From Rhodoferax sp. (GTDB lineage: Bacteria > Pseudomonadota > Gammaproteobacteria > Burkholderiales > Burkholderiaceae_C), in contig PKWM01000018.1 in assembly GCA_003133245.1 (NCBI GenBank), positions 62,001-126,000 on the forward strand: 64,000 nucleotides of DNA. The letters run 5' to 3'. Both the position numbers and the translations under genes were made by a program. Positions within the stretch are counted from its first letter, which is position 1, and each line of letters starts with the position of its first letter. The notes beneath the pieces were generated by a model. It searched no databases. It was given only the letters and a program-made list of their open reading frames with translations, and was not told where the DNA came from. Below, in pieces: positions 1 through 8,235 of the stretch.

Positions 1-208
1 CCCCTACACCTATGACGCGACCTTCGTCTTGGTGGATGCCATGAAGCGTGCCAATTCAACCGATCCCAAGGTGTACATTGCCAAGATGCATGAAACCAAC
101 TTAAAGGGCGTAACCGGTACAATTTCATTCGAGCCCAATGGCGAGTTGAAAAATCCGAGCATCACGCTTTCCCACTATGTTGATGGCAAGAAAACAGCGT
201 TGAACTAA
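1..208 (+). CDS. Branched-chain amino acid ABC transporter substrate-binding protein, C-terminal end (partial)
   Basis: Only the last 68 codons are in the window; the reading frame is open from the left edge and stops with TAA at 206-208. The visible tail (YDATFVLVDAMKRANSTD, then a KGVTGTISFEPNGE stretch) matches the C-terminal lobe of periplasmic LivK-type type I binding proteins, in which the GVTG.I.F...GE motif near the end is characteristic. Such proteins capture leucine, isoleucine, valine or related amides in the periplasm and deliver them to a LivHMGF permease. The ligand cannot be told from this fragment. A strong hairpin terminator follows directly, so this is the last gene of its transcript. 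The family call is good and the substrate is inference. Confidence 0.8.
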   Translation, partial: PYTYDATFVLVDAMKRANSTDPKVYIAKMHETNLKGVTGTISFEPNGELKNPSITLSHYVDGKKTALN

Positions 209-227
209 TCGTTCAGATTCAGCACCA

Positions 228-255
228 AGAAAAGCCACCTTCGGGTGGCTTTTCT
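228..255 (+). terminator. Rho-independent terminator after the binding-protein gene
   Basis: A perfect 9-bp stem, AAAGCCACC (231-239) with GGTGGCTTT (244-252), closes a TTCG tetraloop (240-243). The T-rich tract TTTCTTT runs through the stem end. It lies 22 bases after the stop codon at 208 and should end the upstream transport operon. Confidence 0.88.
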
Positions 256-315
256 TTGGCACCGTTGCTGTGGCTACCGGAAATCGGACTTGACTCAGTT
301 AAAATGCAGCCCTGC

Positions 316-405
316 GGAGCGGTGGATGAGCGGTTTAAGTCACACGCCTGGAAAGCGTGCGAGGGGTAAAACCCTCCGGGGGTTCGAATCCCCCCTGCTC
401 CGCCA
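316..405 (+). tRNA. tRNA-Ser (anticodon GGA)
   Basis: A 90-nt class II tRNA with encoded CCA (403-405). The acceptor stem GGAGCGG (316-322) pairs with CTGCTCC before discriminator G. The anticodon stem CACGC/GCGTG encloses the loop CTGGAAA with anticodon GGA, reading UCC and UCU serine codons. A long variable arm follows (CGAGGGGTAAAACCCTCC), as expected for tRNA-Ser, and the T loop is GGGGGTTCGAATCCCCC. A TTAAAAT element at 299-305, 11 nt upstream, could be its -10 box; no good -35 is evident. Confidence 0.96.
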
Positions 406-448
406 GTTATTGGGTTTCAACGGTCTCCAACCGTGTAAGTAAACCCCC

Positions 449-2002
449 CTAGAAGCCATTGTTTCCCAGTGAAGCAGTGGCTTTTTTGTTTTCATCACCC
501 ACTTCGATAATCTCTGTTACTGCCAGGGCAGAGATGTCGCACATCTTTTCATGGCGCGGTGAAGCCAGATCGACCAGCTCGGATATCCTCGAATACGTGG
601 CATTGACGAATACTTCGCGTTTATCCTGATCGAGTCGCCTCACCCCAAAACGAATGCTTCTGCGCTCTTCTGCCGTTAGTTTCCCCATCAAATTCTTGGT
701 TGCCCATAATGAGCCGTAACGGGCAAAATCAGAAAGTCTGGCGGCGTGGTTGATGGTGTCACCCAGTACCGTGAATTCGATCTTCGTTTCAATGTGAAAT
801 ACCCCCAACCACTCCTGACCTTCGTTGAGCCCGGTATTCAGATAAAGCTCGTTGAGCCAATTCTTGCGGATTTGCCATTCCTTGCTGATTTTGCGCATCA
901 CATCGCGAATTTGGTTGGCGCATTTCAGGGCGTTGTAGATGTAGTTGCAGTCGGGCTGTGGGAAGAAGTAATACACCATGCCATCGCCGACATGCTTGCC
1001 ATGCGTGCCGTAATAACGGCGAAAAATGGGTTCCATCGATGCCCATATCTGGTTGATAAGTTCAAAATACTCCTCCGGTGGCAGTTCTGAGCAGATGCGC
1101 ACCGAATTCTGTAGATCAGCGACCATCACTGCCACATCGGTCAGCACGGGCAGGCGCTTCTTGAGCAAGTTTCGGATGACGTCGTCGCGCCGTTCCAGCA
1201 TCCCCAGCAGGTCATTGTGACCGGTCGTTTCGTCGGTAAAGATTACCAGGATTCCTTCGCGGAAATAGGAGGCATAGACCCGATAAAAATCGCTGGTTCC
1301 ATCGGCCGCACGCAGATTTAGAAGCCAATTCGTGATGGGACTGGCAAACCCTTCGGCATCATCCAAGGATGTATTGCCATTTTTGTCAATTTGACGCTTG
1401 TGCCTCATTTCTTCGTGCAATTGTCTGAAGGCTTCGCGATTGGACAAGTTCTTCCCGTAGATTCCGCGCGCAAAGAAATCAAGAACATTGCGTTCCTTGG
1501 TATCGGCTGGCAGTCGCTCGAACGCTCCCAGAATCGATACACGTGCTTCCTCGTTGTACCAGGCCAGTTCGAGGTTGTAATTCAACATATAGGCAGGGTA
1601 GGGCAGCTTATCGATAGTAAGCCGCAAGGTGCCGGTTTCGGCCATCGCGTATTCAGTCACCTTGGGTGATGGTGGCGCTGCTGCTGTGCTAGTTGATGTT
1701 GCGGCAGAAGTGGATTCGGATCGAGGCGTTTCAGCTGCTTTTTGTGGCAGCTCTTCGGGTGTGGGCGATGACAACTTGCGAACGATCTTGTCCATGGTCA
1801 TGCCGTTTTTTTTCATGAGTTTGATGCGTTCTATGCGGTCAAAGACATCCGGCGGGAAATAACCGATCTGGCGTGCCTGCGTACCCGAATCGACGCCTGG
1901 CGTTCTGACGATCGGTTTAGGCAAGAGTCCCAGTGCTATGTAATTGTTCAACGTCGCGCGTGAGATGCCAGACGCTTGAAGGACTTCCAGACTGCTCTTC
2001 AT
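449..2002 (-). CDS. MerR-type HTH / PAS-like / class III adenylate-guanylate cyclase fusion
   Basis: The 517-residue protein has three parts. Residues 1-80 form a MerR-like DNA-binding domain (SLEVLQASGISRATLNNYI, then an arm ending KNGMTMDKIVRKL). A Ser/Thr/Ala/Pro-rich linker (80-115) leads to a PAS-like segment at about 120-270 (LPYPAYMLNYNLELAWYNEE). Residues 285-450 are a class III cyclase domain. It keeps both metal-binding Asp (VADLQNSV and HVGDGM), the purine-recognition Lys in GKHVGDG, and the Asn and Arg of TINHAARL, so it should be active. It could make cAMP or cGMP from NTP and sense a ligand through PAS, while the HTH may bind its own promoter, which carries repeated motifs. The last codons overlap the terminator of the opposing tRNA gene. 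Substrate and ligand are not determinable. Confidence 0.85.
   Translation of the reverse strand: MKSSLEVLQASGISRATLNNYIALGLLPKPIVRTPGVDSGTQARQIGYFPPDVFDRIERIKLMKKNGMTMDKIVRKLSSPTPEELPQKAAETPRSESTSAATSTSTAAAPPSPKVTEYAMAETGTLRLTIDKLPYPAYMLNYNLELAWYNEEARVSILGAFERLPADTKERNVLDFFARGIYGKNLSNREAFRQLHEEMRHKRQIDKNGNTSLDDAEGFASPITNWLLNLRAADGTSDFYRVYASYFREGILVIFTDETTGHNDLLGMLERRDDVIRNLLKKRLPVLTDVAVMVADLQNSVRICSELPPEEYFELINQIWASMEPIFRRYYGTHGKHVGDGMVYYFFPQPDCNYIYNALKCANQIRDVMRKISKEWQIRKNWLNELYLNTGLNEGQEWLGVFHIETKIEFTVLGDTINHAARLSDFARYGSLWATKNLMGKLTAEERRSIRFGVRRLDQDKREVFVNATYSRISELVDLASPRHEKMCDISALAVTEIIEVGDENKKATASLGNNGF
453..487 (+). terminator. Terminator for tRNA-Ser, embedded in the 3' end of the cyclase gene
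   Basis: AAGCCATTG (453-461) pairs with CAGTGGCTT (475-483), with one G-T pair, and is followed by TTTTG. It lies 48 bases after the tRNA 3' end. The same bases encode, on the other strand, the last residues of the cyclase. On the minus strand there is no T-run, so it acts only for plus-strand transcription. Confidence 0.65.
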
Positions 2003-2008
2003 GGTTTT

Positions 2009-2175
2009 TTGGACTGTATAAAAACAAGTAAATAATTAGACAGTCCAATATTGCGCCGATGTGAACAGTACAGTCAATCCATTTTGAAGCATTGTCGCGT
2101 AATGTGTTGCAAAAGGTAGACAGTTATGCGGTTAGACAGTTATAACCGTACAGACCACGTTTCTTATTGGACTGT
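2009..2175 (-). promoter_or_regulatory. Cluster of TTGGACTGT / ACAGTCCAA repeats upstream of the cyclase gene
   Basis: The 195-bp gap before the cyclase start holds several copies of one motif: TTGGACTGT at 2009-2017, ACAGTCCAA at 2040-2048, ACAGTCAA at 2070-2077, TAGACAGTTAT at 2117-2127 and 2133-2143, and an interrupted palindrome ACAGACCA-N10-TGGACTGT at 2150-2175. Such inverted motifs are what a dimeric MerR-type regulator would bind, so they are a plausible autoregulatory operator array for the adjacent HTH-cyclase. Binding is inference; the repeats are seen directly. Confidence 0.5.
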
Positions 2176-2197
2176 TTAAATAAAATTGTGGGTTCAA

Positions 2198-3109
2198 TTA
2201 CCCGCGCGTGCCTTGCGCCATTTTCATGGCCGATGAAATCAGTGCCGAGACCTCGGTCATGTTGCTCGGAACGATCAGTGTGGTACTGGCATCTGCGGCT
2301 ACTTTTGAATAGGCATCGACCGCTTTTTCAGCTACCTTAAGCTGCACCGCGTCGGCGCCACCGGGTTGGCGAATGGCGACAGCGATGCGCTCGATCGCCT
2401 GGGCGGTGGCTTCGGCCACGGCCAGGATCGACTGGGCGTCACCCTGCGCTTTGTTGATCACGGCTTGCTTCTCGCCCTCGGAGCGCGCAATGAAGGCCTC
2501 ACGTTCGCCAGTTGCGATATTGATCTGCTCCTGGCGGCGGCCTTCCGATGCGGCAATCAGTGCGCGCTTTTCACGCTCGGCGGTAATTTGCTGCTGCATC
2601 GCGTGCAGTATCTCCTTGGGCGGCGTCAGGTCTTTAATCTCATACCGCAGCACCTTGACGCCCCAGTTCAGGGCTGCCTCGTCAATCGCCTGCACCACCT
2701 GGGCGTTGATGATGTCGCGTTCTTCAAAGGTCTTGTCGAGTTCCAGCTTGCCGATGACTGAGCGTAGCGAAGTCTGCGCCAATTGCGAGATCGCCATGAT
2801 GTAGTTGCTTGAACCATAACTTGCCCGCATCGCGTCGGTCACCTGAAAATACAGGATGCCATCGACCTGCAACTGGGTGTTGTCGCGCGTGATGCAGACC
2901 TGGCTGGCAATGTCCAGCGGTACTTCTTTGAGCAAGTGTTTGTAGGCGACCTTGTCAATAAAGGGCATCAGGAAACTCAAGCCGGGCGTCAAGGTGCCGT
3001 TGTATTTGCCCAGGCGCTCCACCACCCAGGCGTGCTGCTGGGGCACGACCTTGATCGACTGGGTGATGAAGATCGCCGCAATGACGAACAAAATGATTGC
3101 AACTTCCAT
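2198..3109 (-). CDS. qmcA: SPFH/stomatin-family membrane protein (QmcA-like paraslipin)
   Basis: A 303-residue SPFH/band 7 protein. An N-terminal membrane helix (about residues 2-18, VAIILFVIAAIFI) is followed by the SPFH domain (VPQQHAWVVERLGKYNGTL, PGLSFLMPFIDKV, then LYFQVTDAMRASYG). A long charged alpha-helical region rich in E, R and A (about 170-260) mediates oligomerisation in this family. The chosen ATG (3107-3109) has GGAG six bases upstream; the reading frame extends to an earlier TTG, but that would place this ribosome binding site inside the gene. It sits 31 bp downstream of a NfeD gene, and the SPFH/NfeD pair is a widely conserved operon thought to organise membrane microdomains and protein quality control. 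Confidence 0.92.
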   Translation of the reverse strand: MEVAIILFVIAAIFITQSIKVVPQQHAWVVERLGKYNGTLTPGLSFLMPFIDKVAYKHLLKEVPLDIASQVCITRDNTQLQVDGILYFQVTDAMRASYGSSNYIMAISQLAQTSLRSVIGKLELDKTFEERDIINAQVVQAIDEAALNWGVKVLRYEIKDLTPPKEILHAMQQQITAEREKRALIAASEGRRQEQINIATGEREAFIARSEGEKQAVINKAQGDAQSILAVAEATAQAIERIAVAIRQPGGADAVQLKVAEKAVDAYSKVAADASTTLIVPSNMTEVSALISSAMKMAQGTRG

Positions 3110-3140
3110 TTGATACTCCAAAAAAACCGACTAAAAACTT

Positions 3141-3566
3141 TCAGGCTTTCCTGACAAAAAGCCGACTGCCAACGATCTCAGCAACGGTATACCTGCCCGC
3201 AGAGGCTATTTCTCCTGGCATCAGTGCCACGTCCCACTGAGCACCCCGGTATTTCACCTTGCTGGTGCCATCGGCTTCCCAGGTATCAACCTGAACCGTT
3301 TCCCCGATATCCAGATTGGCATTGCGGTTGGCGTTGGCGGGGGGTTCTGCGGGTTGGCTTTTTTTGTAACTGCGCCAGGCGACCACCGCGCCCCCGCCCA
3401 CGAGCGCCGCCACCACCCATTGCGCGGTAAGCGTCGCGTCCATATAAGCGGCAATCGCAGCCGCCACCAGACCGACCGAGATCATCAATAAATAAAAGGT
3501 ACCGGTCGCCAACTCGACGGCGATGACGGTACCCGCCACTACCCACCACAGTGTTGATTCAGACAT
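3141..3566 (-). CDS. NfeD-family membrane protein
   Basis: A 141-residue short NfeD protein. Three hydrophobic segments at about residues 5-65 (LWWVVAGTVIAVELATGTFY, then LMISVGLVAAAIAAYM, then WVVAALVGGGAVVAW) are followed by a soluble OB-fold-like domain (IGETVQVDTWEADGTSKVKY, RGAQWDVAL, VGSRLFV). The ATG at 3566 was chosen because the family starts just before the first helix; the frame runs 24 codons further upstream. It is encoded ahead of the SPFH gene, its usual partner, and probably shares its transcript. The start region overlaps the reading frame, but not the true start, of the divergent decarboxylase gene. Confidence 0.88.
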   Translation of the reverse strand: MSESTLWWVVAGTVIAVELATGTFYLLMISVGLVAAAIAAYMDATLTAQWVVAALVGGGAVVAWRSYKKSQPAEPPANANRNANLDIGETVQVDTWEADGTSKVKYRGAQWDVALMPGEIASAGRYTVAEIVGSRLFVRKA

Positions 3567-3694
3567 ATTGCACTTTTCATGTGTTGTTGCTGCTACATTT
3601 TGATGCAAAAACCGCATGTGAAAAGGGCATGGACCCAATTAGTCCTTACACTTCGCGCCTATTTCACATTTTCCGGCGTCCGACAGGAGTTTTA

Positions 3695-5983
3695 ATGAAA
3701 TTTCGTTTTCCAATAGTCATCATTGATGAAGATTTTCGGTCTGAAAACACCTCGGGTTCTGGCATCCGGGCACTGGCACAGGCGATTGAGTCGGAGGGTT
3801 TTGAAATTCTGGGTGTTACCAGTTATGGTGATCTTAGCCAGTTTGCCCAGCAGCAAAGCCGCGCCAGCGCGTTTATTTTGTCGATTGATGATGAAGAGTT
3901 CACACCGGGTCCGGATTTGGATCCGGCGGTGGTGAACTTGCGCCATTTCATTGAAGAAGTGCGCCGCAAAAATCTTGATGTACCGATTTACATCTATGGC
4001 GAGACCAAAACTTCGCGCCACATTCCCAACGACATCCTGCGCGAGTTGCACGGTTTCATCCACATGTTTGAGGATACGCCCGAGTTTGTGGCGCGCCACA
4101 TCATCCGTGAAGCCAAAAGTTACCTCGAAGGTGTGCAACCGCCTTTCTTCAAAGCCCTGCTCGACTATGCCGAGGATGGTTCCTATTCCTGGCATTGCCC
4201 TGGGCACTCCGGTGGTGTCGCCTTTTTGAAAAGCCCGGTCGGGCAGATGTACCACCAGTTCTACGGCGAGAACATGCTGCGGGCTGATGTCTGCAATGCG
4301 GTTGAAGAACTCGGCCAACTGCTCGACCATGACGGCGCAATCGGCAAAAGCGAACGCAATGCAGCCCGTATTTTCAATGCTGACCATTGCTTTTTTGTCA
4401 CCAATGGCACCAGCACCAGCAACAAAATGGTCTGGCACCATACCGTGGCCCCCAACGATGTCGTGGTGGTGGACCGCAATTGCCACGTCTCGATCTTGCA
4501 CGCCATCATCATGACAGGTGCCATTCCGGTTTTTTTGAAGCCCACACGCAATCATTTTGGCATCATCGGGCCAATCCCCAAAAGCGAGTTCGAACCGGCC
4601 ACCATCAAAGCCAAGATCAAGGCCAACCCCCTGGTTCAGGAACACTTGAAAGGCGTCGATATCAGCCATGTCAAACCGCGCGTCCTGACGCTGACCCAGT
4701 CCACCTATGATGGCGTGCTCTACAACACCGAGACCGTCAAGCACATGCTCGACGGTTACGTTGAAAATATTCATTTTGACGAGGCTTGGCTACCGCACGC
4801 GGCGTTTCACCCGTTTTACGGCACTTACCACGCCATGGGTAAAAACCGCTCACGTCCCAAGCACGCCATGGTCTATGCAACACAGTCGATTCACAAGCTG
4901 CTGGCTGGCATCAGCCAGGCCAGCCAGGTGCTGGTGCAGAATTCCCAAACTGTGAAGCTCGACGAACACCTCTTTAACGATGCTTATTTGATGCACACCA
5001 GCACCAGCCCGCAGTACAGCATCATCGCCAGTTGCGACGTTGCGGCGGCCATGATGGAGCCTCCCGGCGGCACTGCTTTGGTCGAAGAAAGCATTGCCGA
5101 AGCGCTGGACTTTCGGCGTGCCATGCGCAAGGTTGATGAAGAGTACGGCGCTGATTGGTGGTTCAAGGTCTGGGGCCCGGACAAACTGGTGGACGAGGGT
5201 ATTGGTCGTGCCGATGACTGGGTCATTAAAGGTGAATCACCCCATGCCAAAGCCGGCATCAACTGGCATGGCTTTGGCAAGATGGCAGCCGGCTTCAATA
5301 TGCTCGATCCGATCAAATCAACGGTGGTCACGCCGGGCATGGATCTGAACGGCAAGTTTGCCAAAACCGGCATTCCGGCCAGTATCGTCACGAAATTTTT
5401 AGCCGAACATGGCGTCGTGGTCGAGAAAACCGGGCTCTATAGTTTTTTCATCATGTTCACTATCGGCATTACCAAAGGCCGCTGGAACAGCATGCTGACT
5501 GCTTTGCAGCAGTTCAAGGACGACTATGCCAAGAATCAGCCGATGTGGCGTATCCTGCCCGAGTTTTGCCAGAAGTACCCACGCTACGAAGACATGGGCC
5601 TGGCCGATTTATGCCAGATGATCCACCAACTTTACGCCAAATACGACATTGCACGCTTGACCACCGACATGTATTTGAGTGACTTGCTGCCGGCCATGAA
5701 ACCCAGTGATGCCTATGCGCACATTGCCTTGCGTAAAACCGAGCGGGTCGAGATTGATGAGCTGGAAGGGCGCATTACGGTTGGACTGGTGACGCCTTAC
5801 CCGCCCGGCATTCCTTTGTTGATACCAGGCGAAGTATTCAATAAAAAAATTGTGGATTACCTCAAATTTGCCCGTCAATTCAACGCCAAGTGTCCGGGTT
5901 TTGAGACCGATATTCATGGACTGGTTGAAGAGCTTGGCAGCGATGGCCAAACTCATTACTACGCCGATTGCGTCAAGAATTGA
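3695..5983 (+). CDS. Orn/Lys/Arg decarboxylase, fold type I PLP enzyme
   Basis: A 762-residue cytosolic decarboxylase of the inducible AdiA/CadA/SpeC type. The first ~130 residues form the flavodoxin-like wing domain (FPIVIIDEDF). The large PLP domain contains WHCPGHSGGVAF, VEELGQLLDHDG, TNGTSTSNKMV and DRNCHVSILH. The aspartate that contacts the pyridine nitrogen is in IHFDEAWLPHAAFHPFYG, and the PLP lysine is in ATQSIHKLLAGISQAS. The size and the SIHKLLAGISQ context resemble arginine and lysine decarboxylases; the substrate (Arg, Lys or Orn) cannot be fixed by eye. The ATG at 3695 has CAGGAG eight bases upstream; an earlier GTG at 3551 overlaps the divergent nfeD gene and was rejected. The 3' end overlaps the convergent fabI gene by 11 bp. 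Confidence 0.9.
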   Translation: MKFRFPIVIIDEDFRSENTSGSGIRALAQAIESEGFEILGVTSYGDLSQFAQQQSRASAFILSIDDEEFTPGPDLDPAVVNLRHFIEEVRRKNLDVPIYIYGETKTSRHIPNDILRELHGFIHMFEDTPEFVARHIIREAKSYLEGVQPPFFKALLDYAEDGSYSWHCPGHSGGVAFLKSPVGQMYHQFYGENMLRADVCNAVEELGQLLDHDGAIGKSERNAARIFNADHCFFVTNGTSTSNKMVWHHTVAPNDVVVVDRNCHVSILHAIIMTGAIPVFLKPTRNHFGIIGPIPKSEFEPATIKAKIKANPLVQEHLKGVDISHVKPRVLTLTQSTYDGVLYNTETVKHMLDGYVENIHFDEAWLPHAAFHPFYGTYHAMGKNRSRPKHAMVYATQSIHKLLAGISQASQVLVQNSQTVKLDEHLFNDAYLMHTSTSPQYSIIASCDVAAAMMEPPGGTALVEESIAEALDFRRAMRKVDEEYGADWWFKVWGPDKLVDEGIGRADDWVIKGESPHAKAGINWHGFGKMAAGFNMLDPIKSTVVTPGMDLNGKFAKTGIPASIVTKFLAEHGVVVEKTGLYSFFIMFTIGITKGRWNSMLTALQQFKDDYAKNQPMWRILPEFCQKYPRYEDMGLADLCQMIHQLYAKYDIARLTTDMYLSDLLPAMKPSDAYAHIALRKTERVEIDELEGRITVGLVTPYPPGIPLLIPGEVFNKKIVDYLKFARQFNAKCPGFETDIHGLVEELGSDGQTHYYADCVKN

Positions 5984-6782
5984 TGCTGTTGCCGTTGGAG
6001 GTTTCCACCACCGCCACAGCTGTCTGGCTGACGCCACAATCGACATAAGTAATCTGGCCCGTCATTCCCGAGGCCAAGTCACTCAACAGGAACGCGGCCA
6101 CGTTGCCCACCTCTTCAATCGTAACATTGCGTTTAAGAGGCGATGCGCTGGCTGAAATAGCCAGCAGCCGGCCAAAATCCTTGATGCCGCTGGCAGCCAG
6201 GGTTTTGACCGCTCCCGCGCTCAGACCGTTGACCCGGATGCCTTTGGGACCGACGGCATCTGCCAGGTAACGCACTGAAGATTCAAGCGATGCTTTGGCC
6301 AGCCCCATCGTGTTGTAACTCGGCACCACCCGCACGCCGCCCAGGTAGGTCAGCGTCAGCAAAGAAGATTTGTTGTTCAGGTAGGGCAGGGCGGCCTTGG
6401 CCAGTGCCGGAAAACTGTAAGCGCTGATGTCATGCGCAATGCGGAAATTTTCACGGCTCAAGCCATCCAAAAAATTACCCGCAATCGCTTCGCGCGGTGC
6501 GTAGCCTATGCTGTGCACGAGGCCGTCGAAGCGGGGCCAGTGAACCGACAGATCGATGAATAATTTTTCAATCTGTGCGTCGTCGCCGACGTCACAGTCA
6601 AAGGTCAAGTTAGAGTCAAAATCGGCCGCGAACTCGGTGATCCGCTCTTTGAAACGTTCGCCGACGTAACTAAAAGCCAATTCGGCCCCTTGCGCATGAC
6701 AAGCTTGCGCGATGCCGTAAGCGATTGAGCGCTTTGACAAAACACCGGTAATGAGCAGTTTTTTTCCTGACAAAAATCCCAT
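5973..6782 (-). CDS. fabI: Enoyl-ACP reductase (NADH), FabI
   Basis: A 269-residue short-chain dehydrogenase-like enzyme that performs the last reduction in each round of type II fatty acid elongation. The N-terminus GKKLLITGVLSKRSIAYGIA is the FabI nucleotide-binding variant. SIGYAP, AHDISAYSF and LTLTYLGG follow, and the catalytic Tyr-x6-Lys pair is in YNTMGLAKAS. NGLSAGAVKTLAASGI and VGNVAAFLLSDLASGMTGQ complete the family signature. The length is normal (E. coli 262). It is monocistronic as far as visible and overlaps the end of the decarboxylase gene tail to tail. FabI is the target of triclosan and isoniazid-type inhibitors in other bacteria; nothing here indicates an altered target site. 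Confidence 0.97.
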   Translation of the reverse strand: MGFLSGKKLLITGVLSKRSIAYGIAQACHAQGAELAFSYVGERFKERITEFAADFDSNLTFDCDVGDDAQIEKLFIDLSVHWPRFDGLVHSIGYAPREAIAGNFLDGLSRENFRIAHDISAYSFPALAKAALPYLNNKSSLLTLTYLGGVRVVPSYNTMGLAKASLESSVRYLADAVGPKGIRVNGLSAGAVKTLAASGIKDFGRLLAISASASPLKRNVTIEEVGNVAAFLLSDLASGMTGQITYVDCGVSQTAVAVVETSNGNSINS

Positions 6783-7074
6783 ATCGTCTTTCTTGTTAAA
6801 GCAGGTGAATCAGCGTCGCATCGGCGCTGTTATTGAATATGGAATTGTCGCATGCGAAATCAATTATTTTTTGCCGAATCAGGTCGGCCAGGTCGAACCG
6901 TGTTCTGGCACCGCAGCGCGTCAGCTCAGTTCATGCTCGATGCGCTTGCGAAGTTTGTCCTAGGCACTCAATTCGCCATGTACCTCATAAACCTGGTCGG
7001 GGGGCAGGGAATTGCTCTAATTGGTTAATGCGGAAAAACGTCGTCAGACGGTGCTCCTTCAGGTGTGCCGTGTG
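6783..7074 (-). other. Gap between fabI and dnaJ with a possible decayed ORF
   Basis: No intact gene is seen in this 292-bp stretch. On the minus strand directly after the dnaJ stop, codons read KEHRLTTFFRINQLEQFPAP. After a +1 shift near 7000 they continue PDQVYEVHGELSA, stop, DKLRKRIEHELS, stop (ending 6921). AAGGAG precedes the CTG-ACG codons. This looks like coding sequence broken by one frameshift and one stop, but the stretch is short and could be chance. The fabI-proximal part presumably carries the fabI promoter; no clear boxes were found. Confidence 0.3.
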
Positions 7075-8208
7075 TCAACTGAAAAAACTTTTTAACCGGT
7101 CCGTCCAACTGTCGCCACTGGGTGAATGCTTGCTGCCATCTTTCTTCATGGACTCGTCGAGTTCCTTGAGCAGTTTACGCTGATGTTCAGTTAGCTTGAC
7201 CGGTGTTTCGACCGATATATGGCAGTACAGATCACCGGGGTAGCTGGAGCGCACGCCCTTGATACCCTTGCCGCGCAGGCGGAACTGCTTGCCGGTTTGT
7301 GTGCCTTCGGGGATGTCAATGGCAGCTTTGCCGACCAAAGTTGGCACATCAATTTCGCCACCCAAGGCAGCCGTGATGATGCTGATCGGCACGGCGCAAT
7401 GAATGTCATCGCCCTCACGCTCAAAAATATCGTGCTTCTTGAGACGAATTTCGATGTACAAGTCGCCCGCCGGACCGCCGTTGGTGCCGGGTTCGCCGTT
7501 GCCGGAACTGCGGATGCGCATGCCACCATCAATACCGGCTGGAATTTTGATTTCGAGTGTTTTTTGCTTTTTGATTTTGCCTTGTCCGTGGCAAGACGTG
7601 CAGGGCTCGGGAATGACTTTTCCGGTGCCGCGACAGGTCGGGCAAGTTTGCTGCACGCTGAAAAACCCTTGCCGCATCTGCACCGCGCCCGATCCATTGC
7701 AGGTGCCACAGGTCTTGACCTGGGTGCCGGGTTTGGCCCCGTTGCCATGACAAACCTCGCACGCCTCCCAACTGGGAATGCGAATCTGGGCATCCTTGCC
7801 GGTAGCGGCTTCTTCCAGCGTGACTTCCATTGCATAGCTGAGGTCGCTGCCTCTAAATACCTGGCGACCAGCACCAGCGCGGCCACGCTGTTGGCCAAAC
7901 ATGTCACCAAAAATATCGCCAAAGGCCTCGGCAAAACCACCATAGCCTTCGCCGCCAGGCCCACCGCGCATGTTCGGGTCAACCCCGGCAAATCCGTGCT
8001 GGTCATAGGCCGCACGCTTTTGCGGGTTCGAGAGCATTTCGTAGGCTTCTTTGGATTCCTTGAATTTCTCCTCTGCCACCTTGGAAGCATCGCCCTGATT
8101 TCGATCTGGATGATGCTTCATCGCGTGTTTGCGATAGGCCTTTTTAATTTCTTCGTCGGAGGCGTTTTTTGGAACGCCAAGAACCTCGTAGTAGTCTCTT
8201 TTTGGCAT
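7075..8208 (-). CDS. dnaJ: Chaperone DnaJ (Hsp40)
   Basis: A 377-residue type I J-protein that delivers unfolded clients to DnaK and stimulates its ATPase. The J domain (residues 4-70) contains the HPD tripeptide in KHHPDRNQ. A Gly/Phe-rich region follows ([20 protein letters not shown]). The zinc-binding domain has four CxxCxGxG motifs ([32 protein letters not shown]), and C-terminal substrate-binding domains complete it. The ATG at 8208 gives the canonical [12 protein letters not shown] start; 14 more codons are open upstream but run into the intergenic hairpin. It is the last gene of grpE-dnaK-dnaJ and is separated from dnaK by a strong inverted repeat. Confidence 0.97.
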   Translation of the reverse strand: MPKRDYYEVLGVPKNASDEEIKKAYRKHAMKHHPDRNQGDASKVAEEKFKESKEAYEMLSNPQKRAAYDQHGFAGVDPNMRGGPGGEGYGGFAEAFGDIFGDMFGQQRGRAGAGRQVFRGSDLSYAMEVTLEEAATGKDAQIRIPSWEACEVCHGNGAKPGTQVKTCGTCNGSGAVQMRQGFFSVQQTCPTCRGTGKVIPEPCTSCHGQGKIKKQKTLEIKIPAGIDGGMRIRSSGNGEPGTNGGPAGDLYIEIRLKKHDIFEREGDDIHCAVPISIITAALGGEIDVPTLVGKAAIDIPEGTQTGKQFRLRGKGIKGVRSSYPGDLYCHISVETPVKLTEHQRKLLKELDESMKKDGSKHSPSGDSWTDRLKSFFS

Positions 8209-8235
8209 GGTTTTAGTGTCTGAGTTCAACGCAAA

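Noticed and set aside
3692..4774. 360-codon minus-strand ORF opposite the decarboxylase gene
   Set aside because: Shadow of a well-conserved PLP decarboxylase; no independent signature.
7219..8223. 334-codon plus-strand ORF opposite dnaJ
   Set aside because: Antisense shadow of the dnaJ zinc-finger and J-domain coding region.
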